Below, piece by piece: positions 18,148-27,784 of a stretch of 64,000 nt of DNA. The position numbers and the translations under genes are program-made. The stretch comes from Flavobacterium ammonificans. Its GTDB lineage: Bacteria; Bacteroidota; Bacteroidia; Flavobacteriales; Flavobacteriaceae. Location of the stretch: the NCBI RefSeq assembly GCF_020885975.1, contig NZ_AP025183.1, positions 1,798,001-1,862,000 of the forward strand, read 5' to 3'. The stretch's first letter is position 1, and the number at the start of each line of letters is the position of its first letter. The notes beneath the pieces were generated by a model, which saw nothing but the letters and a program-made list of their open reading frames with translations, searched no databases and was not told where the DNA came from.

Positions 18148-19026
18148 TTAGATTAAATTTTTAGCAATATAATCAAAACTTGTTTTGATCGATTCGGCAG
18201 GATTTGGAATATAATTGGTTTCATGCTCTAAAAAGAAACGTTTCATTCCTGACAATTTAGCTTGTGCAAAAATAGCTTTAAAATCAATAACTCCTTTGCC
18301 AATTTCGGCATTTAATTCTTTATTGGCTTTATCCATGTCTTTTACGTGCCACATTGTGAAACGCCCTGGATGTTTTTTAAATAAGTCTAATGGATTATGT
18401 CCTGCACGCACTGCCCAATATAGGTCCAATTCAAAGTCAACTAGATTAGGATCGGTTTCGTTCAATAAAATTTCGTATCCGTTAGTATCGCCAAATTGAT
18501 CAAATTCAAAATCATGATTGTGATACGCTAATTTTAAACCTGCAGCATGGCATTGTTGTGCCACTTTGTTTACACCAGCTGCTAATTTTTTATAATCAGC
18601 TGCAGAAGTCCCTCTTAATTCAGGTAAAATCCATGGAATAGTAACATATTCACTTTCTAAAACTTTTGCCGCTTTGATGTAGGCATTTAAATCGCTAAGA
18701 TCCCCAGTTTTAATAAAGTTATTGAAATCAAAATGATTACTTGTAGCTTTCAAACCATTCGCGTCCAAGATCGCTTTGAAATCAGTAACTGATGTTCCAA
18801 AGAAAGCATTGTCTTTTGGAGAAAAACCAAATGTTTCCACTTCTGTAAATCCAGCTTTAGCAATTTGTACTAAAACTCCTTTAACATCTTTAGGTAAGGT
18901 ATCGCGTAAAGTCCATAATTGAATTCCTATAGTTTGTTTTTTATTTGTAAAGGCTAGGGAAGGAGCAATGGCCAAAGTACCTAGTACTAAACCACTATTG
19001 ATTAAAAATTCTCTTCTTTTGTTCAT
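18148..19026 (-). CDS. Exported sugar phosphate isomerase/epimerase-like TIM-barrel protein (operon gene 10)
   Basis: The 292-residue AP-endonuclease-2-type TIM barrel starts with a Tat-like signal (MNKRREFLINSGLVLGTLAI), so it is probably exported. Barrel motifs include GIQLWTLRD, FTEVETFGFS, LKLAYHNHDFEFD, DFELDLYWAVRAG and WHVKDMD, which supply the Glu, His and Asp metal ligands usual in this family. In this operon it probably acts on a 3-keto sugar or glycoside by enolisation, epimerisation or elimination. The exact reaction cannot be read from sequence. It is the last gene before the terminator. Confidence 0.85.
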   Translation of the reverse strand: MNKRREFLINSGLVLGTLAIAPSLAFTNKKQTIGIQLWTLRDTLPKDVKGVLVQIAKAGFTEVETFGFSPKDNAFFGTSVTDFKAILDANGLKATSNHFDFNNFIKTGDLSDLNAYIKAAKVLESEYVTIPWILPELRGTSAADYKKLAAGVNKVAQQCHAAGLKLAYHNHDFEFDQFGDTNGYEILLNETDPNLVDFELDLYWAVRAGHNPLDLFKKHPGRFTMWHVKDMDKANKELNAEIGKGVIDFKAIFAQAKLSGMKRFFLEHETNYIPNPAESIKTSFDYIAKNLI

Positions 19027-19045
19027 GGGTTGTATTTTTAGTTAG

Positions 19046-19930
19046 TTAAATATCACAAATCGTTATGGCTTGTTGTAAAGAGGCTAATTTATCTGGATTT
19101 TTAGGAACAAACTCTTGTCCTACAAAGCCTTTAAAACCAGTTGCAGCAATTGCTTTCATGATAGCTGGATAATTCAATTCTTGTGTTCCGTCAATCTCAT
19201 TTCTGCCAGGAACACCAGCCGTATGAAAATGGGCGATGTATTGGATATTATTTTTTATGGTTCGAATGACATCTCCCTCATCAATTTGCATGTGATAGAT
19301 ATCATATAGTAACTTGAAATTTGGAGAATTGATTCGCTTAGCTAGTTCGACACCCCAAGCCGTTCTGTCGCATTGGTAATCTTTATGATCAATTCTACTG
19401 TTCAATAATTCCATTACTAAAGTTATATTGTGTTTTTCAGCCAATGGAATTAGTTTTTGTAACCCAATCACACAATTAGTCCAACCTTCTTCATCCGTTT
19501 TTCCTCGGCGGTTGCCGCTAAAACAAATTAGATTTTTATAACCTGCTTCGGCTACTCTCGGAATCATTTCAGTGTAACTCTGAATTAGTTTATCATGAAA
19601 TTGTAGATCATTAAAACCGTCCACTAAATTCAACTCGGCGCCATTGCACATAGTCGAAATCAAATTGTGTTTTTTCAACGTTGGCCAAGCTTCAGGTCCT
19701 ACCAAATCAATACCTGTAATTCCCATTTTTTTTGCTTCAACACATAAAGTTTCTAAATCCAATGTGTCAAAACACCAGCGAGAAACAGAATGATTAATAG
19801 TCCCTTTAAGATTTAGAAAGGATATTGATTTTGGCAAATCAAAAGCAGCCAATTCTAAAGGAATACTTAGCGCAGCAGAACTAGCAAGTATTCCTTTGAT
19901 AGCAGAACGTCTATTGATGTTGGTTTTCAT
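19046..19930 (-). CDS. Exported hydroxypyruvate-isomerase-like TIM-barrel protein (operon gene 9)
   Basis: The 294-residue sugar isomerase/epimerase-like barrel has an N-terminal twin-arginine segment (NRRSAIKGILASSAAL), suggesting Tat export. Metal and substrate positions appear in TLVMELLNSRIDHKDY, LLYDIYHMQIDEGD, YIAHFHTAGVPGRNEID and GQEFVP; the EID and HFHTAG parts resemble hydroxypyruvate isomerase. It differs clearly from the other two barrels of the operon, so three distinct isomerase-like proteins are encoded. Its gene is 19 bases from gene 10 and 7 bases from the transporter gene. Confidence 0.85.
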   Translation of the reverse strand: MKTNINRRSAIKGILASSAALSIPLELAAFDLPKSISFLNLKGTINHSVSRWCFDTLDLETLCVEAKKMGITGIDLVGPEAWPTLKKHNLISTMCNGAELNLVDGFNDLQFHDKLIQSYTEMIPRVAEAGYKNLICFSGNRRGKTDEEGWTNCVIGLQKLIPLAEKHNITLVMELLNSRIDHKDYQCDRTAWGVELAKRINSPNFKLLYDIYHMQIDEGDVIRTIKNNIQYIAHFHTAGVPGRNEIDGTQELNYPAIMKAIAATGFKGFVGQEFVPKNPDKLASLQQAITICDI

Positions 19931-19937
19931 TTAGAAT

Positions 19938-21167
19938 TTAGTGTGAAACTTCTGTTTTACTTTTGTCATTGAATGTCAAAGCAAATAATACAAAAACGGC
20001 TAAAGCAATTCCAGCCGGAATAATCCAAACCATTTCCCAATTGATAGTTCCGGTTGCTGTTTTATAATTATCAGTAATCCATCCAGCTACTGCAAAACCA
20101 ATTAACATTCCCACTCCATAAGTAGCTAAAGTAATCAACCCTTGAGCAGCACTTTTGTATTTTTCACCTGCTTTTGAGTTCGTATAAATTTGTCCAGAAA
20201 CAAAGAAGAAATCATAGCAAATTCCGTGTAAAGCAATTCCAAGAATTAGCATAAAGCTCAATTCGCCACCATTTCCATAAGCAAATAATACATAACGAAT
20301 CGCCCAAGCTAACATTCCAACTAAAATAGTTTTTTTGAAACCGTATTTAGTAAAAAATACTGGAATTAATAATAAAAATAAAGCTTCTGATATTTGACCA
20401 ATAGCCATTTTACCGGTTGGATTTTCTAATCCTGATTCTGTTAAAAAGGGATTAGCATTTTGGTAATAAAAAGCCAATGGAATACAGATTAAAATAGAAG
20501 CAATAAAGAAAACTGCAAAGTTTTTGTCTTTCAATAATTTCAATGCATCCAATCCGATGATATCACCAATTTTAATTTTTTCGTCAGTAACCTTAGGTGG
20601 AGTGGCTGGTAAGAAAAAACTTAATAATCCTAAAACTAAAGCAGCAGCTCCAGCTAATAAAAAGGTATTTTTTAACATGCCACTAGCTAAACTGGACTCA
20701 GAATCCCAATGAAAAACATAACTAATTGAAAGGCCTGCTACTATCCATCCAATAGTTCCCCATACACGAATGGATGAAAACTCTTTTTCAGGATCTTTCA
20801 TTTGGTTAAATGCAACTGAATTCACCAATGCCAAGGTTGGCATGTATAAAACCATATAACTAAATACATATATATAAAAAGAACTTAAATCGTTAGACTG
20901 ATACATTTGGTACATTAAAAATGCCCCAACTAAATGCAACACCCCCAAGATTCTTTCCGCATTAAAATAGCGATCAGCAATTAAGCCTATAATAAATGGT
21001 GCAATTATAGCTCCCCAAGATTGGGTTGAAAATACAGCTGCCTTTTCAGCTCCTGATGCGTTCAAATTAGTTCCTAAAAAAGTTCCCAAAGTAACAAACC
21101 ATGCTCCCCAGATAAAAAATTCTAGAAACATCATGCTTGATATTTTGATTTTATTTGTTGTATTCAT
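19938..21167 (-). CDS. Nucleoside-permease-type MFS sugar or glycoside transporter (operon gene 8)
   Basis: The 409-residue protein has about twelve hydrophobic helices and begins IKISSMMFLEFFIWGAWFVTLGTFL, the hallmark of the NupG/XapB nucleoside:proton symporter family. In Bacteroidota, such permeases often occur beside Gfo/Idh/MocA and DUF1080 genes rather than nucleoside genes. Its place inside a 3-keto-glycoside operon suggests that it imports the oxidised sugar or released monosaccharide across the inner membrane. That substrate is inferred from context; a nucleoside cannot be excluded. Confidence 0.8.
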   Translation of the reverse strand: MNTTNKIKISSMMFLEFFIWGAWFVTLGTFLGTNLNASGAEKAAVFSTQSWGAIIAPFIIGLIADRYFNAERILGVLHLVGAFLMYQMYQSNDLSSFYIYVFSYMVLYMPTLALVNSVAFNQMKDPEKEFSSIRVWGTIGWIVAGLSISYVFHWDSESSLASGMLKNTFLLAGAAALVLGLLSFFLPATPPKVTDEKIKIGDIIGLDALKLLKDKNFAVFFIASILICIPLAFYYQNANPFLTESGLENPTGKMAIGQISEALFLLLIPVFFTKYGFKKTILVGMLAWAIRYVLFAYGNGGELSFMLILGIALHGICYDFFFVSGQIYTNSKAGEKYKSAAQGLITLATYGVGMLIGFAVAGWITDNYKTATGTINWEMVWIIPAGIALAVFVLFALTFNDKSKTEVSH

Positions 21168-21199
21168 AAAAAAAATAGGTTTGGTTAGTTAGTAAAGTA

Positions 21200-21925
21200 T
21201 TATTTACAACCTGTAGTGGTTTGCATGGTATTCCATTCTTTAATCATAATATTTCGATACCACACATGGTCTCCGTGGTCTTGTAGCGCAATTTTACCTG
21301 ATTGAAATGCAGCAAAACCAGGCCAAGTAGCAAATTTACTTCCTGCTACCAAAGCTTTAAATTTATCATCCCAAAGCATGGTTTCTACCACTTTTACACC
21401 GTTCAATAGCATTTGTAACTTTCCGAATTTACATACAATATCAACCGAATTCCATTCACCAACAGGTTTTACAGGTTCTGAAGTACTTTTAATTAAATCG
21501 TATAAATCACCAGCTCTGTGCTTTTCTATTTTCCCATCAGGATGCCCATTGTTATCCAAAACTTGCATCTCTAGACCAGTTTCGTAGGTGTTCTTAAATT
21601 TAGTTAAATCTTCATTTACGTAAAAAATAATTCCGCTATTAGCATTTGCAGCCACTTTCCATTCTAATTTTAAATGGAAGTTTTCATACTCTTTATCGGT
21701 AACTAGATCGCCACCTTGACCATTTTTTGCAGCTGCTGGGTCAAAATGCAATTCGCCGTTTTCTACTTTCCAAGCAGATGTAGCTTTTTGTTTTCCGTAA
21801 GTATGCCAACCAGTTGTAGAAGTTCCGTCAAATAGAGAAACAAATCCTTTTGGTAAAGCCGTTTGTGCGTTAGCTGTTTGCATCAAAATAGTTACTAGTG
21901 CTATTTTAAAAATATTCTTAATCAT
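21200..21925 (-). CDS. DUF1080 / 3-keto-disaccharide hydrolase family protein (operon gene 7)
   Basis: The start at 21925 gives a 241-residue protein with a clean signal peptide (MIKNIFKIALVTILMQTANA). An upstream in-frame ATG at 21958 would overlap the preceding gene. The single concanavalin-like domain has FVSLFDGTSTTGWHTYG, WKVENGELHFD, LEWKVAANANSGIIFYV and LEMQVLDNNGHPDG, typical of DUF1080, now recognised as cleaving 3-keto-glycosides. It probably acts in the periplasm on the oxidised disaccharide or glycoside made by the GMC dehydrogenase of this operon. Confidence 0.88.
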   Translation of the reverse strand: MIKNIFKIALVTILMQTANAQTALPKGFVSLFDGTSTTGWHTYGKQKATSAWKVENGELHFDPAAAKNGQGGDLVTDKEYENFHLKLEWKVAANANSGIIFYVNEDLTKFKNTYETGLEMQVLDNNGHPDGKIEKHRAGDLYDLIKSTSEPVKPVGEWNSVDIVCKFGKLQMLLNGVKVVETMLWDDKFKALVAGSKFATWPGFAAFQSGKIALQDHGDHVWYRNIMIKEWNTMQTTTGCK

Positions 21926-21936
21926 TTTAGTTTGTA

Positions 21937-23388
21937 TTATAGTGTTAAATTTTTCCAACCTTCGCGGTACTCGCGTTTTACGAATTGATTTACTTCATCA
22001 AAATTAGTAATTTTCATATTGTCATTATCCCATAACAATTTTGCAGAACGACCTGGATACACATCTTCTCCTAATTCGTCACGAACGATGTCATATCCTC
22101 TGATAGCAAGATTTGCCATTAATAAAGCTTCGGTTAACGGTCCAGCAATTTCAAATCCAGAACTTACTTCTTTCTTACCATAACCTGCAATCGCAGCATC
22201 AACCCATTGCTTGTAATGACCTTCCATACCATCTTTTACACGAGCGTATTTTTGAGCAACTTGAATTTCTTCATTTCTACTTAACGGTAATAATCTTGGA
22301 TTTAATCCGTAAGTGTCACACATCATTTTCCCTTTAGTTCCGATGAATAAAGTTCCATTTCCTCCGTCTCCAAAAATTTCATTTGGACCTAGCTCTTCAG
22401 GTCGAACCGGTTGAATACCGCCGTCCATCCAATGCACTTTAACATCACCTAAAGTTTTATCAGTTTTAGGGAAAGTTAAAGTAACATGACTTGAAGGTGG
22501 ACAACTTTCTGGGAAATACCCTCGTTTAAATTCATCAACATAAACCGAACCAACACTGCATTGAACATCTTTAGCATATTTTAAATTCAATACACTAAAT
22601 GGAGTTTCTAATAAGTGACAACCCATGTCTCCTAAGGCTCCAGTTCCATAATCCCACCAACCTCTCCAGTTGAATGGTACTAATTTATCTACATAATTTT
22701 TATAAGGAGCTGTTCCTAACCATAAATCCCAATCCAATTCTTTTGGAATAGGCTGAGTATTGGATGACCAAGGAATACCTTGTGGCCAAACTGGGCGGTC
22801 AGTCCAAGCATAAATAGTATGCACATCACCAATTAAACCCGCTTCATACCATTCTTTCATAGTACGAGATGCATCATTAGAAGATCCTTGATTTCCCATT
22901 TGGGTAACGACTTTGTATTTTTTAGCAGCTTCAGTTAAGATACGAGCTTCGTAAATATCATGAGTCATTGGTTTTTGAACATAAACATGTTTACCTAATT
23001 GCATAGCCCCTAAACATTGAATAGCGTGGTTATGATCTGGAGTAGATACAGAAACGGCATCAAAATTTTTGTGCTCTTTGTCTAACATTTCACGCCAATC
23101 TTTGTAAAATTTTGCTTTTGGAAAAGCATTTACACTATTAGCAGCTCTTCTTGTATCAACATCACAAAGAAAACCAATATCGGCTTTTCCACTTTTATGA
23201 AACATAGCGATATCGGATTGGCCTTTTCCACCAGCACCAATTCCAGCAATTACTAAGCGGTCACTTGGTGCAACAAATCCTCTACCTAATACATGGCGAG
23301 GCACAATCATAAAGGCTGCAGCAGCCATCGCAGATGTTTTTATAAAATCACGACGATTATTCGTTGGTTTATTTTCTTCTTTTTTCAT
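21937..23388 (-). CDS. Tat-exported Gfo/Idh/MocA oxidoreductase (operon gene 6)
   Basis: The 483-residue NAD(P)-dependent oxidoreductase family protein has a Tat signal (NNRRDFIKTSAMAAAAF) before the Rossmann motif AGIGAGGKGQSD. The catalytic-region motif reads YVQKPMTHDIYEA, with Gln in place of the usual Glu of EKP, as in other exported members. Exported Gfo/Idh/MocA proteins, including GH109-like enzymes, keep NAD tightly bound and can cycle it through transient C3 oxidation. In this operon it may interconvert 3-keto and 3-hydroxy sugars or eliminate the aglycone in the periplasm. Confidence 0.88.
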   Translation of the reverse strand: MKKEENKPTNNRRDFIKTSAMAAAAFMIVPRHVLGRGFVAPSDRLVIAGIGAGGKGQSDIAMFHKSGKADIGFLCDVDTRRAANSVNAFPKAKFYKDWREMLDKEHKNFDAVSVSTPDHNHAIQCLGAMQLGKHVYVQKPMTHDIYEARILTEAAKKYKVVTQMGNQGSSNDASRTMKEWYEAGLIGDVHTIYAWTDRPVWPQGIPWSSNTQPIPKELDWDLWLGTAPYKNYVDKLVPFNWRGWWDYGTGALGDMGCHLLETPFSVLNLKYAKDVQCSVGSVYVDEFKRGYFPESCPPSSHVTLTFPKTDKTLGDVKVHWMDGGIQPVRPEELGPNEIFGDGGNGTLFIGTKGKMMCDTYGLNPRLLPLSRNEEIQVAQKYARVKDGMEGHYKQWVDAAIAGYGKKEVSSGFEIAGPLTEALLMANLAIRGYDIVRDELGEDVYPGRSAKLLWDNDNMKITNFDEVNQFVKREYREGWKNLTL

Positions 23389-23426
23389 GGTTATTTTTTG
23401 TTAGTCAATACAAATACAACTAAGTA

Positions 23427-23792
23427 TTATTTTTTCAATCCCAAAATATATTGTGCCATTGATTTGGCATCTTCTTTTTTCAATGATGAGTGAGCTGACA
23501 TGGGCATTGTGCCCCAAACACCAGAACCTCCTTTGATAATTTTACCTGCTAAATAATTAACATTTTTGTCGTTATTTGGATATTTTTTAGCAATTTCTAC
23601 ATAAGAAGGCCCAATCATTTTTTTATCTAATTTATGACAGCCTACGCAATCTGATTTAGCGATCAATCGTTCTCCATCATTAGATTGCTCTACAACAGCA
23701 GTTTTTTTAATGTATTTTTTATCTGAATCAATAGTTGAAAAAGAAGCTAAAGTCAATGCGGCAAGGCCAAGTAATAAAAAGTTACGTTTCAT
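23427..23792 (-). CDS. Periplasmic monohaem cytochrome c (operon gene 5)
   Basis: The small 121-residue protein has a Sec signal (FLLLGLAALTLASF) and one haem-binding CVGCH motif followed by KLDKKMIGPSYVEIA, as in class I cytochromes c551/c552. The probable axial Met lies in WGTMPMSAHSSL near the C-terminus. In glucoside-3-dehydrogenase systems a cytochrome c takes electrons from the GMC subunit, and this gene is well placed to do so. It is smaller than the dedicated LacB-type cytochromes, so it may instead be a general carrier. Confidence 0.9.
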   Translation of the reverse strand: MKRNFLLLGLAALTLASFSTIDSDKKYIKKTAVVEQSNDGERLIAKSDCVGCHKLDKKMIGPSYVEIAKKYPNNDKNVNYLAGKIIKGGSGVWGTMPMSAHSSLKKEDAKSMAQYILGLKK

Positions 23793-23805
23793 TTTTGTGT
23801 GTTTA

Positions 23806-24858
23806 TTATAATCCTAAATTTTTTCTGTTTAATTGGGTGTTGGTTTCCACAGCAGCAAAATCATCAAACGCTTTATCGGTTACTTTGATAATGTGTTTTT
23901 TAATAAATTCAGCCCCTTCACGAGCACCGTCTTCTTGATTTTTAATGCAACATTCCCATTCCATAACTGCCCAACCCTTATAATCGTATTGTGCTAATTT
24001 ACTGAAAATGGTTTTGAAATCAATTTGTCCATCACCTGGCGAACGATAACGTCCTGCGCGGTTGGCCCAACTTTGGTATCCACCAAAAGTACCTTGTTTA
24101 CCAGTTGGGTTAAATTCGGCATCTTTTACATGAAACGCTTTAATACGTTCGTGATAAAAATCGATATACTGAATGTAATCCAATTGTTGCAATACAAAAT
24201 GGGATGGATCGTACAATAAACAAGCTCTTGAATGATTGTTTACCGCTTTCAAAAACATTTCATACGTTTCTCCATCAAATAAATCTTCTCCGGGGTGAAT
24301 TTCATAACATACATCTACACCATTCTGATCAAATTCATTCAAAATAGGCAACCAACGTTTCGCTAATTCAGCAAATCCTTCTTCAATTAATCCCGGTGGT
24401 CTTTGTGGCCAAGGGTGGAAGTATTGCCAAAGCAACGAACCACTAAAAGTGGCATGGGCATTTAAACCTAAATTTTGAGAGGCTTTCGCAGCATATTTCA
24501 TTTGTTGAACTGCCCATTCTTGACGTGCTTTTGGATTTCCACGCAAAGCAGCAGGAGCAAAGCCGTCAAAAAAATCATCATATGCAGGATGAACAGCTAC
24601 TAATTGTCCTTGTAAATGAGTTGACAATTCTGAAATTTGTAAGCCATAGGAAGCCACTTTTCCTGTCAATTCATCTGCATAGGTTTTACTTTCAGCTACT
24701 TTTTGTAAATCAATAAAACGTGCATCCAATGTTGGCATTTGAATACCTTTGAAACCTAAATCAGATGCCCATTGACATATTCCGTCCAATGAATCAAATG
24801 GAGCTTTGTCACCAATAAATTGTGCTAAAAAAACCGCTGGTCCTTGAATTGTTGTCAT
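23806..24858 (-). CDS. Cytosolic sugar phosphate isomerase/epimerase-like TIM-barrel protein (operon gene 4)
   Basis: The 350-residue TIM-barrel protein has no signal peptide, unlike the other two barrels of the operon. Ligand positions appear in VDVCYEIHPGEDLFDG, CLLYDPSHFVLQQLDY, IKAFHVKDAEF, SPGDGQIDFKTIF and WAVMEWECC. It is translated two bases after the cytosolic Gfo/Idh/MocA gene, and the two probably handle the imported 3-keto sugar together. The actual reaction is unknown. Confidence 0.87.
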   Translation of the reverse strand: MTTIQGPAVFLAQFIGDKAPFDSLDGICQWASDLGFKGIQMPTLDARFIDLQKVAESKTYADELTGKVASYGLQISELSTHLQGQLVAVHPAYDDFFDGFAPAALRGNPKARQEWAVQQMKYAAKASQNLGLNAHATFSGSLLWQYFHPWPQRPPGLIEEGFAELAKRWLPILNEFDQNGVDVCYEIHPGEDLFDGETYEMFLKAVNNHSRACLLYDPSHFVLQQLDYIQYIDFYHERIKAFHVKDAEFNPTGKQGTFGGYQSWANRAGRYRSPGDGQIDFKTIFSKLAQYDYKGWAVMEWECCIKNQEDGAREGAEFIKKHIIKVTDKAFDDFAAVETNTQLNRKNLGL

Positions 24859-24860
24859 AA

Positions 24861-26024
24861 TTATAAAACGTTAGGAGTCCATTTTTTATCAGACTGAGCT
24901 GATAAAACTACATTATCAATAAATGCCATTCCTCTTAGACCGTCTTCAATAGAAGGGAAGTCCAACATTTCTGGTGTAGGCTCGGTACCATCTATTTTGC
25001 ATCCTAATGTCAAGGCAAAATTTCTATAGATATTGGCAAAAGCTTCCAAATATCCTTCTGGATGTCCGCCTGGAGTTCTACAATTGTGTCTGGCAAAAGA
25101 AGACAAATGAGCATAATTCGATCCTGCTCTTAAAATTTGCATTGGTTCTTCTAACCATTTTATAATTAAAGAGTTCGGTTCGTGTTGCAACCATTCGATG
25201 CCACCTTTTTCACCATACACTCTAATTTTAACTGCATTTTCTTCACCAGAAGCAACTTGAGAAGCCATTAAAACACCTTTAGCACCATTGTCAAATTTCA
25301 ATAAAACAGCACCATCATCATCCATTACACGTCCTTCGACTAAAGTATTCAATTCAGCACAGATGTCAGTAATTTTTGAACCTGTAATGTATTCTGCTAA
25401 ATGAGCTGCATGAGTTCCGATATCACCCATTACTGAGCTTTTTCCAGATTTTTTAGGATCAGTTCTCCAAGCTGCTTGAGCGTTACCTTCTCTTTCGGAT
25501 AATTTACTTAACCATCCTTGAGGATATTCTACCCAAACCTTACGAATTTTACCTAATTTTCCTTCTCTAACCATCGCTTTGGCTTGTTTTACCATTGGGT
25601 AACCAGAGTAGGTATGTGTTAAACAAAGAGTTAATCCTGTTTCTTTTAATTTTTGTTCCAATTGTTTAGCTTCCTCTAAAGAAAACGTAATTGGTTTTTC
25701 GATTACAACATTAAATCCGTGATCCAAAGCCATCATGGCAGGAGCGAAGTGAGCAAAGTTGGGAGTTACAATCGTAACAAAATCAATTCGCTCATCAGCT
25801 GGTAAAGCCGCTTCCGCTATGATCATTTCTTCATAGGTCAAATAGGTTCTTGATTCAGGAAGAAACAAAGCTTTTCCTGATGCTACTGCCATTTCAGGAT
25901 TGATACTTAGAGCACCACAACTTAATTCAATTAAACCATCCATATTGGCAGCCAAACGATGTATGGCTCCGATAAATGCATCTTGGCCACCACCGACCAT
26001 TCCCATTCTTAATTTTCTTGTCAT
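24861..26024 (-). CDS. Cytosolic Gfo/Idh/MocA oxidoreductase (operon gene 3)
   Basis: The 387-residue NAD(P)-dependent oxidoreductase begins with a Rossmann fold (RMGMVGGGQDAFIGAIHR) and has no signal peptide. The canonical catalytic-region lysine motif is intact (VVIEKPITFSLEEA), unlike the exported paralogue. A later GDIGTHAAHLAEY segment supplies the usual Asp and His. It probably reduces an imported 3-keto sugar to the normal hexose, or the reverse. Spacing of 2 and 12 bases to its neighbours shows co-transcription. Confidence 0.88.
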   Translation of the reverse strand: MTRKLRMGMVGGGQDAFIGAIHRLAANMDGLIELSCGALSINPEMAVASGKALFLPESRTYLTYEEMIIAEAALPADERIDFVTIVTPNFAHFAPAMMALDHGFNVVIEKPITFSLEEAKQLEQKLKETGLTLCLTHTYSGYPMVKQAKAMVREGKLGKIRKVWVEYPQGWLSKLSEREGNAQAAWRTDPKKSGKSSVMGDIGTHAAHLAEYITGSKITDICAELNTLVEGRVMDDDGAVLLKFDNGAKGVLMASQVASGEENAVKIRVYGEKGGIEWLQHEPNSLIIKWLEEPMQILRAGSNYAHLSSFARHNCRTPGGHPEGYLEAFANIYRNFALTLGCKIDGTEPTPEMLDFPSIEDGLRGMAFIDNVVLSAQSDKKWTPNVL

Positions 26025-26036
26025 AATATATGTAAC

Positions 26037-27740
26037 CTAGATATTTTTTTTCTTTAATTCTTTTACTGCGTAATCAGCTGCACGAGCTGTTAAGGCCATA
26101 AATGTTAATGAAGGGTTTTGGCATGCAATAGAAGGCATACAAGATCCATCAGTAACAAATACATTACTTACTTCATGCATTTGATTCCATTTGTTTAATA
26201 CAGAATCTTTAGGATCATTACCCATGCGAGCGGTACCCATTTCGTGAATTGCCATTCCTGGATAGTAATCGTTATCATAGGTTTGGATATTTTTCAAACC
26301 AGCAGCTTCCAACATTTCAGCTGCATCGTTCATCATATCTTCACGCATTTTAGCTTCGTTATCTTTAGTTTCGCAATCAATGGCTAAAACCGGCTGACCC
26401 CATTTGTCTTTTTTAGAATGATCAATGTATACTTTGTTTTCGTAATATGGTAGCATTTCACCAAAACCACCTAATCCCATTCTCCAATGATCTGCTGGTT
26501 TTGACATATTGTTTTTGAAATCAGCTCCAAAAGCTAATTCTGCAACATCAGCTTGCCAATTTCCACGACTTGCTCCACCTTGGTAACCAAAACCTCTTAA
26601 ATAATCACGTTTGTCATTACCATAGTTTTGGTAACGTGGAATGTAAATCCCATTTGCTCTACGTCCATAAGTGTATTTGTCTTCAAATCCTTCAGCAGTA
26701 CCTTCGGCTCCACAACGGAAATGGTGATCCATTAAGTTATGTCCTAATTGTCCACTTCCATTACCCAAACCATTTGGATGAGCTTCAGAAGTAGAATTTA
26801 ATAATATGAAAGTAGAACCCAATGTAGAACCATTTACAAAAACGATTTTAGCATAAAATTCCATTGTTTCATTTGTCTCTGCATCAATTACCATAACACC
26901 TTTTGCTTTTTTGGTATCTTTATCATAAATGATATGATTCACAATAGAGTAGGGTCTAACAGTTAGTTTCTTTGTTGCCATTGCTGCTGGCAAAGTAGAC
27001 GATTGTGTACTGAAGTACGCTCCAAAAGGACAACCTCTACTACACAAGTTACGGTATTGACAATTTCCTCTTCCAAGGTGAGGCACAGTTAAATTGGCTG
27101 TACGACCAATTGTCAAAATACGTTCTTTATTATAATGTTTTTCAATACGCTCTTTAACTGATTTTTCAACACAGTTCAAGTCCATTGGAGGCAAAAAATG
27201 ACCGTCAGGCAACAAAGGCCAACCTTCGTTTTGGCCACTAATCCCTGCGAATTTTTCAGCATAATCATACCAAGGCGCAATATCTTTATAGCGAATTGGC
27301 CAGTCATTTCCATGACCATCTCTCTTATTATCTTCAAAATTGTGGTCGCTAAAACGGTAACTCTGGCGTCCCCACATCAATGATTTACCACCCACATGAA
27401 ATCCTCTATACCAATCAAAACGTTTATCTTCTGTGTAAGGACATTCTAAATCGTTTACCCACCATTTTTCATTGGCTTCTTGATACGGATAATCTCTAAT
27501 TTGCACAGGATGAGTCTTTTTTTGTTCCTCAGTCATTTTACCGGCATGCTTAAATTCCCATGGATCTTTCATAGCTGATTCATAATCAGTAATGTGCTCA
27601 ATGTTCATTCCGCGCTCTAACATCAAAACACGTAATCCTTTTTCAGTCAACTCTTTAGCAGCCCAACCTCCACTAATACCTGAACCTATGACAATCGCGT
27701 CATAAGTATTTTGTTCTTTTAAATTCGTATTAATATTCAC
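26037..27740 (-). CDS. GMC-family sugar dehydrogenase, large subunit (probable glucoside 3-dehydrogenase; operon gene 2)
   Basis: The 567-residue FAD enzyme has the dinucleotide motif AIVIGSGISGGWAAKEL near the N-terminus. The GMC active-site His lies in AIHEMGTARMGNDP and the partner Asn in ACQNPSLTFMALTARAADY. A cysteine cluster (CQYRNLCSRGCPFGA, C-x5-C-x3-C) resembles the iron-sulfur site of FAD-dependent sugar dehydrogenases. It has no signal peptide of its own and is probably exported by Tat together with the small subunit encoded just before it. The likely reaction is oxidation of a glycoside at C3, passing electrons to a cytochrome c. Confidence 0.9.
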   Translation of the reverse strand: MNINTNLKEQNTYDAIVIGSGISGGWAAKELTEKGLRVLMLERGMNIEHITDYESAMKDPWEFKHAGKMTEEQKKTHPVQIRDYPYQEANEKWWVNDLECPYTEDKRFDWYRGFHVGGKSLMWGRQSYRFSDHNFEDNKRDGHGNDWPIRYKDIAPWYDYAEKFAGISGQNEGWPLLPDGHFLPPMDLNCVEKSVKERIEKHYNKERILTIGRTANLTVPHLGRGNCQYRNLCSRGCPFGAYFSTQSSTLPAAMATKKLTVRPYSIVNHIIYDKDTKKAKGVMVIDAETNETMEFYAKIVFVNGSTLGSTFILLNSTSEAHPNGLGNGSGQLGHNLMDHHFRCGAEGTAEGFEDKYTYGRRANGIYIPRYQNYGNDKRDYLRGFGYQGGASRGNWQADVAELAFGADFKNNMSKPADHWRMGLGGFGEMLPYYENKVYIDHSKKDKWGQPVLAIDCETKDNEAKMREDMMNDAAEMLEAAGLKNIQTYDNDYYPGMAIHEMGTARMGNDPKDSVLNKWNQMHEVSNVFVTDGSCMPSIACQNPSLTFMALTARAADYAVKELKKKNI

Positions 27741-27784
27741 GATATATATTTTTAAGTTTAAACTAATTTAATGGCAATGGTATT